Source: Methylotenera_A sp044222005 | Lineage (GTDB): Bacteria; Pseudomonadota; Gammaproteobacteria; Burkholderiales; Methylophilaceae | DNA: 9,974 nucleotides | Reading direction: 5' to 3' | Assembly: GCA_044222005.1 (NCBI GenBank) | Contig: JBGANY010000023.1 | Coordinates: 1 to 9,974 of the forward strand | Shown: in pieces, positions 6,957 through 9,974 of the stretch | How positions within the stretch are numbered: position 1 is the stretch's first letter | Layout: each line of letters starts with the position of its first letter | Program-made: the position numbers and the translations under genes | The notes under the pieces: generated by a model | What the model saw: only the letters and a program-made list of their open reading frames with translations | Databases searched by the model: none | What the model was told of the DNA's origin: nothing

Positions 6957-7901
6957 TTAAAATTTAATCAGCGCGGAGCCCCAGGTAAAGCCGCCACCAA
7001 AGGCTTCCATCAGTATTATTTCACCCCGTTTAATGCGGCCGTCGCGTACCGCTACATCTAAAGCCAGTGGAATCGAAGCGGCAGACGTATTGCCATGCCT
7101 GTCTACCGTAACCACTACCCTGTCCATGCTCATATCAAGCTTTTTTGCAGTGGCTTGTAAAATCCGGATATTGGCTTGGTGCGGAACCAGCCAATCAATA
7201 TCGCTTTTCTGCATATTGTTGGCGGCTAGCGTTTCATCCACGATCTGGTCTAGCGTATTGACCGCCATTTTGAACACGGCATTGCCTTCCATATGCACAG
7301 TTTCGTGTCCCTCCACCTTGCGCGGTACGTGCAGCATTTTCTCATAATGACCATCTGCGTGCAGATGCGTAGAAATAACGCCAGCTTCGGTTGAAGCCTG
7401 CAATATGACCGCGCCTGCGCCATCACCCCACAAAATACTGTTGCTCCTGTCGGTGTAATCAGTGATGCGCGAAAATGTATCCGCCCCTATCACCAGGGCA
7501 CATTTTGCGCCGCCCGCTTTGATAAAGTTATCTGCCGTGGCAAGAGCATAAATAAAGCCGCTGCACACGGCTTGTATATCAAATGCAGGGCAGCCGGCAA
7601 TGCCCAGCTTGCGCTGCAGCATAGTGGCCACACTGGGGAAAATTTTATCTGGAGTGGTAGTCGCCACAATGATTAAATCAATGTCGCCTGCCTCGACGCC
7701 TGCGCTGGAGATGGCATTTTTAGCGGCTTCTAATGCTAAATCGCTGGTGTGTTCACCTTTTGCGGCAATATGCCGCTCACGGATGCCGGTCCGGGAGAAA
7801 ATCCATTCATCGGTGGTATCCACCATTTTTTCCAAATCGGCATTGGTCAGGATTTTATGTGGCAGATAGCTGCCGGTACCCGCAATTTTTGAACAAATCA
7901 T
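6957..7901 (-). CDS. fabH: 3-oxoacyl-[acyl-carrier-protein] synthase III (KAS III)
   Basis: FabH starts fatty acid chains by condensing acetyl-CoA with malonyl-ACP. The 314-residue protein has the Cys-His-Asn triad that distinguishes KAS III from elongating synthases: C113 in QAVCSGFIYAL, H241 in VPHQANIRI and N271 in HGNTSAASIPLA. TTDEWIFSRTGIRERHI at 29-45 and the C-terminal EAFGGGFTWGSALIKF are family hallmarks. The ATG at 7901 overlaps the stop of the plsX C-terminal frame as ATGA, implying translational coupling to plsX. Because plsX is out of frame in this sequence, ribosomes from the plsX start would stop about 230 bases earlier, which could reduce FabH output. A weak GAAGA lies upstream. 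Confidence 0.97.
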   Translation of the reverse strand: MICSKIAGTGSYLPHKILTNADLEKMVDTTDEWIFSRTGIRERHIAAKGEHTSDLALEAAKNAISSAGVEAGDIDLIIVATTTPDKIFPSVATMLQRKLGIAGCPAFDIQAVCSGFIYALATADNFIKAGGAKCALVIGADTFSRITDYTDRSNSILWGDGAGAVILQASTEAGVISTHLHADGHYEKMLHVPRKVEGHETVHMEGNAVFKMAVNTLDQIVDETLAANNMQKSDIDWLVPHQANIRILQATAKKLDMSMDRVVVTVDRHGNTSAASIPLALDVAVRDGRIKRGEIILMEAFGGGFTWGSALIKF

Positions 7902-8152
7902 GCGTTTTCTTCTGCCTCGGTTGCCACTGAATGTGGTTGTATATGCTCGATTTCCAATTGCTGTTGAATGCGATGCAGCACACCGCTGCGCGCTTCTTCT
8001 ACAGCCACATGGATCGCATGGTAAAACGCGACGTTATCTGCCCCGCCATGACTCTTTACCACAATGCCACGCAACCCCAAAAAACTTGCGCCATTGTAAA
8101 GGCGGGGGTCCAGGCGTTTTTTAAACGCTTTTAAAACTGGCAATGCGCCCAA
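7898..8152 (-). pseudogene. plsX: plsX, C-terminal part (out of frame with its N-terminal part)
   Basis: This frame encodes the conserved end of PlsX: PVLKAFKKRLDP, then YNGASFLGLRGIVVKSHG, which is the strongest signature of the family, then a helical tail. It is open from just before 8152, where a TTG could nominally start 84 residues, but no ribosome binding site is visible. I read it as a fragment rather than a gene. Its stop overlaps the fabH ATG by four bases, the normal operon arrangement, so this end is in its original place. It lies in the -1 frame relative to the 8131-8808 fragment. Roughly 50 residues expected between the two parts are absent. Confidence 0.88.
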
Positions 8153-8808
8153 GGCATGTCGTCGCCTTCCACATTGCCATAAAAATTCAGATGGCTGGCA
8201 CGTAGCAGTTCAGCGGTTTGCTTCACCACCTCGTTGCCCTTAATATCCTCAGAACCTATATTGAGCAAGCCCACAGTAGGGTTTGGCTTATGTTCGATAC
8301 AGCTTACCAGCATCGCCCCCATCACCGCAAACTGAAGCAAATGCTCGGCCGTGCAGTCAGCATTGGCACCAAGATCCAGCATATAGGTGTTGCCTTTTTC
8401 AGAAGGCAATGCTGAAGCAATGGCGGGCCTATCAATTCCTGGCAGGGTTTTTAATACGAATCGCGCAGTCGCCATCAGCGCGCCGGTATTGCCCGCGCTC
8501 ACGCAGGCATTGGCTTCACCTGATTTGACCAGGTTGATGGCCACGCGCATGGAGGAATCTTTTTTGTTTTTAAGCGCACTTTGCGGCGATTCGTCCATCA
8601 ATACCACTTGTGTCGCATGATGAACGCGCAAGCGCGGGCTTGTGGTAGCCTTGTGCGCCTTTAGTTCCGCCTGAATGGCGTCTTCCAGCCCTACCAGTAC
8701 GATATTGAGCTGGTCGTCAGCTTTTAAGGCGTTTAATGCGGCGGGGACGGTAACATGAGGGCCGTGATCACCTCCCATAGCGTCTATTGCGATTGTGATA
8801 TCCATCAT
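8131..8808 (-). pseudogene. plsX: plsX (phosphate acyltransferase), N-terminal part, truncated
   Basis: PlsX converts acyl-ACP and phosphate into acyl-phosphate, which PlsY uses to acylate glycerol-3-phosphate in phospholipid synthesis. This frame begins M(M)DITIAIDAMGGDHGP, with ACVSAGNTGALM at 101-112, LDLGANADC at 144-152 and PNPTVGLLNIGSEDIKG at 176-191. It follows the family closely to NVEGDD at about 212-217. It then reads eight unrelated residues and stops at 225, whereas full PlsX is about 340. The segment that should follow, which in homologues includes a DVVVCDGFVGN-like motif, is missing. Start is ATG 8808 or the adjacent ATG 8805; the latter matches homologues. The ribosome binding site is weak. 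Either the gene is broken or bases were lost in assembly. Confidence 0.9.
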
Positions 8809-8855
8809 TCGAATTAGATGTAATTATGGATTAAATGTCAACGCGAATAAGCAAA

Positions 8856-8880
8856 CGCCGCACTATATTGAAGCGCGGCG
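8856..8880 (-). other. GC-rich inverted repeat between rpmF and plsX
   Basis: CGCCGC (8856-8861) pairs with GCGGCG (8875-8880) around a 13-base loop in the 123-base gap between rpmF and plsX. On the minus strand the sequence after the stem is only moderately T-rich (GTTTGCTTATT). At most it is a weak attenuator that could make rpmF transcripts outnumber the downstream fab message. Its function is uncertain, and nothing else was recognised in this gap. Confidence 0.3.
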
Positions 8881-8931
8881 CATTGGTTGAAACAGAATGC
8901 TGTGTCAAAAGACTGAGGGCTTGAATATTAT

Positions 8932-9111
8932 CTATTCGCCTTTTGTCGCCACTACTTTGCGGCCACGATAGTAACCACTTGCGCTGATATGATGACGCAA
9001 ATGTGTTTCGCCGGTCGTTGGCTCAACGGCCAAGGCTGGATTGGTTAAAAAGTCGTGTGAACGGTGCATGCCGCGTTTTGAAGGTGACTTTTTATTTTGT
9101 TGAACTGCCAT
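8932..9111 (-). CDS. rpmF: 50S ribosomal protein L32
   Basis: This 59-residue, very basic protein reads MAVQQNKKSPSKRGMHRSHD at its start and contains HLRHHISASGYYRGRKV near its end, the standard bacterial L32 pattern. It is a structural protein of the large ribosomal subunit. It lacks the CxxC zinc ribbon seen in some phyla, as expected for proteobacterial L32. An ideal GGAG ribosome binding site lies 7 bases before the ATG at 9109-9111. It follows yceD after 99 bases, an arrangement conserved widely in proteobacteria, and a good candidate promoter precedes it. Confidence 0.97.
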   Translation of the reverse strand: MAVQQNKKSPSKRGMHRSHDFLTNPALAVEPTTGETHLRHHISASGYYRGRKVVATKGE

Positions 9112-9152
9112 GTGAATGCTCCAAAAATACTGCTGAAATGAATTAAGCGCGC

Positions 9153-9181
9153 ATTTTAATTCAATTGCGCTTCAATGTAAA
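9153..9181 (-). promoter_or_regulatory. Candidate sigma-70 promoter for rpmF and the fab genes
   Basis: On the minus strand TTTACA (9176-9181) and TAAAAT (9153-9158) are separated by exactly 17 bases. Each matches its sigma-70 box at five of six positions. Transcription would start near 9146, giving a leader of about 35 bases before rpmF. It is the best promoter-like pair I found in the window, but it rests on pattern matching in AT-rich DNA. Confidence 0.5.
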
Positions 9182-9210
9182 TCAATAACTTAAAGATTTA
9201 TTGAAGGACT

Positions 9211-9702
9211 TTATTTAATTTTTCCTTTTAACACGGCGAACGGGTTGGGTTTTTCGCCGCTTTGCATGCTTGATTTACTGCAATTTTTTTCATGCACAGG
9301 CGCCATCGGCATCGCTAAAAGCAGTTCGTCTTCAATCAGTTCCTGCAAATTCATCTCGTTATCGGCTTCCAGCCAATCCACCTCATCGTTATCATCAAGC
9401 GCATCAATTGTCGCGTCACTGATTAAATAATCAAACGCCAAATCCAATCGAATCGTCATCTGATCCAGGCAGCGCTGGCAAATCATCGGCAACTCAGCTT
9501 TGATACCTAAATGCAGGCCGGGCTGGCTAAACTGCTTACTAACCCCAGTCAATTCGAAGTAAATGGTCGCCGGCTTTGCGTCTTTATCATGAAGTGCCAG
9601 CACTTCAGCCAGTCTTGTCAAATCAGAAACCGCAAAACTGTCAGCAAGTTTCTGCTTTTTTTGTGCGAATTCTAAGTTATTAATAATCAATGATTTCTTC
9701 AT
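9211..9702 (-). CDS. yceD: YceD/DUF177 family protein (23S rRNA accumulation protein)
   Basis: This 163-residue protein belongs to the YceD (DUF177) family, needed for normal 23S rRNA levels in E. coli and plants and usually encoded next to L32. Visible hallmarks are the N-terminal LIINNLEFAQKKQ, the CQRC pair at 75-78, and an acidic stretch leading into LQELIEDELLLAMPMAPVHEKNC at 119-141. The conserved ending is NPFAVLKGKIK. The cysteine pair with H137 and C141 may form a metal site, though this is an inference. The ATG at 9700-9702 has no obvious ribosome binding site; TATAAA at 9726-9731 (minus strand) could be a -10 box, which would leave a very short leader. It is the first gene of the minus-strand cluster. 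Confidence 0.92.
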   Translation of the reverse strand: MKKSLIINNLEFAQKKQKLADSFAVSDLTRLAEVLALHDKDAKPATIYFELTGVSKQFSQPGLHLGIKAELPMICQRCLDQMTIRLDLAFDYLISDATIDALDDNDEVDWLEADNEMNLQELIEDELLLAMPMAPVHEKNCSKSSMQSGEKPNPFAVLKGKIK

Positions 9703-9762
9703 AAATGTAAATAAATTGGCGGTATTTTATAACCAGGCGCATCCCTTAGCGCGCGCTTGCAT

Positions 9763-9770
9763 GTTATACT
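9763..9770 (+). promoter_or_regulatory. Candidate extended -10 promoter for the biotin carboxylase gene
   Basis: The plus strand reads TG-T-TATACT, an extended -10 element with a five-of-six -10 box at 9765-9770. No -35 box is seen at proper spacing, which extended -10 promoters can tolerate. Transcription would start near 9777, leaving a leader of about 28 bases. The self-complementary AGCGCGCGCT lies just upstream at 9748-9757, between this promoter and the divergent yceD promoter region. Confidence 0.4.
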
Positions 9771-9804
9771 TTCGCGGTTTGTTGGTTGATATTAAGGCAA
9801 TGCC

Positions 9805-9974
9805 GTGTTCAAAAAAATTCTAGTTGCTAATCGGGGTGAAATTGCAGTGCGTATTGTACGCGCTTGCTCCGAAATGGGCATTAAATCTGTGGCAATTTAT
9901 GCAGATGCCGACCGCCATGCATTGCATGTTAAAAAGGCAGACGAGTCCTACAACCTGGGCGCAGATCCGGTTGC
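9805..9974 (+). CDS. Biotin carboxylase subunit, probably pyruvate carboxylase subunit A (partial, 5' end)
   Basis: A GTG at 9805-9807, with AAGG 7 bases upstream, opens a plus-strand frame of 56 complete codons that runs off the window. It reads VFKKILVANRGEIAVRIVRA and then MGIKSVAIYADADRHALHVKKADE, the N-terminal half of the ATP-grasp biotin carboxylase fold. This domain carboxylates biotin using ATP and bicarbonate. The IYADADRHALHVKKADES wording resembles two-subunit pyruvate carboxylase (subunit A) more than the AccC of acetyl-CoA carboxylase, as far as I recall both families. If so, the enzyme refills oxaloacetate and the fab neighbourhood is coincidental; if AccC, it would supply malonyl-CoA to the fab genes. 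The partner subunit gene would lie outside the window. Confidence 0.85.
   Translation, partial: MFKKILVANRGEIAVRIVRACSEMGIKSVAIYADADRHALHVKKADESYNLGADPV

Noticed and set aside
8112..8130. Small hairpin GCGTT/AACGC in the plsX C-terminal part.
   Set aside because: It is short, lies within coding sequence matching the PlsX residues AFKKR, and is probably chance.
7898..8152. A separate 84-residue gene starting at TTG 8152.
   Set aside because: The sequence is the C-terminus of PlsX and no ribosome binding site precedes the TTG.
8115..8160. Programmed -1 frameshift joining the two plsX frames, with A- and T-runs nearby.
   Set aside because: The runs do not form a slippery heptamer in the upstream frame, and about 50 conserved residues are missing, which a frameshift cannot restore.
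9800..9823. A seven-codon reading frame (ATG at 9800) overlapping the carboxylase GTG start.
   Set aside because: It is too short to judge, sits between the ribosome binding site and the true start by chance, and has no leader-peptide features.

Overview
The window is a conserved housekeeping block of a proteobacterium, most likely a betaproteobacterium. The Methylophilaceae (Methylotenera/Methylophilus-like) are my best guess. This rests on protein wording from memory, on moderate base composition, and on the gene order yceD-rpmF-plsX-fabH-fabD-fabG-acpP-fabF-pabC-mltG-tmk-holB, probably followed by a PilZ gene. Almost everything lies on the minus strand, so transcription runs from high to low coordinates. 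No mobile element, CRISPR array, tRNA or rRNA was seen, and no stretch above 300 bases lacks a gene.

Layout from right to left. At 9805-9974 (+) is the start of a biotin carboxylase-type gene, probably pyruvate carboxylase subunit A, divergent from the cluster. The intergenic region 9703-9804 carries candidate promoters for both directions. Then on the minus strand come yceD (9211-9702), rpmF (8932-9111, ribosomal protein L32), plsX (7898-8808), fabH (6957-7901), fabD (6018-6938), fabG (5232-5987), acpP (4904-5140) and fabF (3625-4857). A strong intrinsic terminator at 3576-3608 follows fabF. Beyond it are pabC (2711-3544), mltG (1698-2714), tmk (1071-1697), holB (50-1051) and the first ten codons of another gene (1-31).

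The genes tie fatty-acid and phospholipid synthesis to growth. FabD charges acyl carrier protein (AcpP) with malonate, FabH starts chains, FabF elongates, FabG reduces, and PlsX hands finished acyl chains to phospholipid synthesis. L32 and YceD belong to ribosome assembly. PabC (folate), MltG (peptidoglycan), Tmk (dTTP) and HolB (DNA polymerase III clamp loader) are growth genes that travel with the cluster. Tight spacing (ATGA overlaps at plsX/fabH and pabC/mltG, abutting TAAATG at mltG/tmk) suggests translational coupling.

The one clear abnormality is plsX. Its N-terminal about 217 residues and C-terminal about 85 residues are both well conserved but lie in different frames. They meet near 8153-8158 with roughly 50 conserved residues missing between them. 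This is either a real disrupting deletion or an assembly error. Secondary points of interest are a 12-bp GNRA-capped hairpin between acpP and fabF that contains the only purine-rich stretch near the fabF start, and candidate internal promoters before acpP and rpmF. I do not see a new biological system here.
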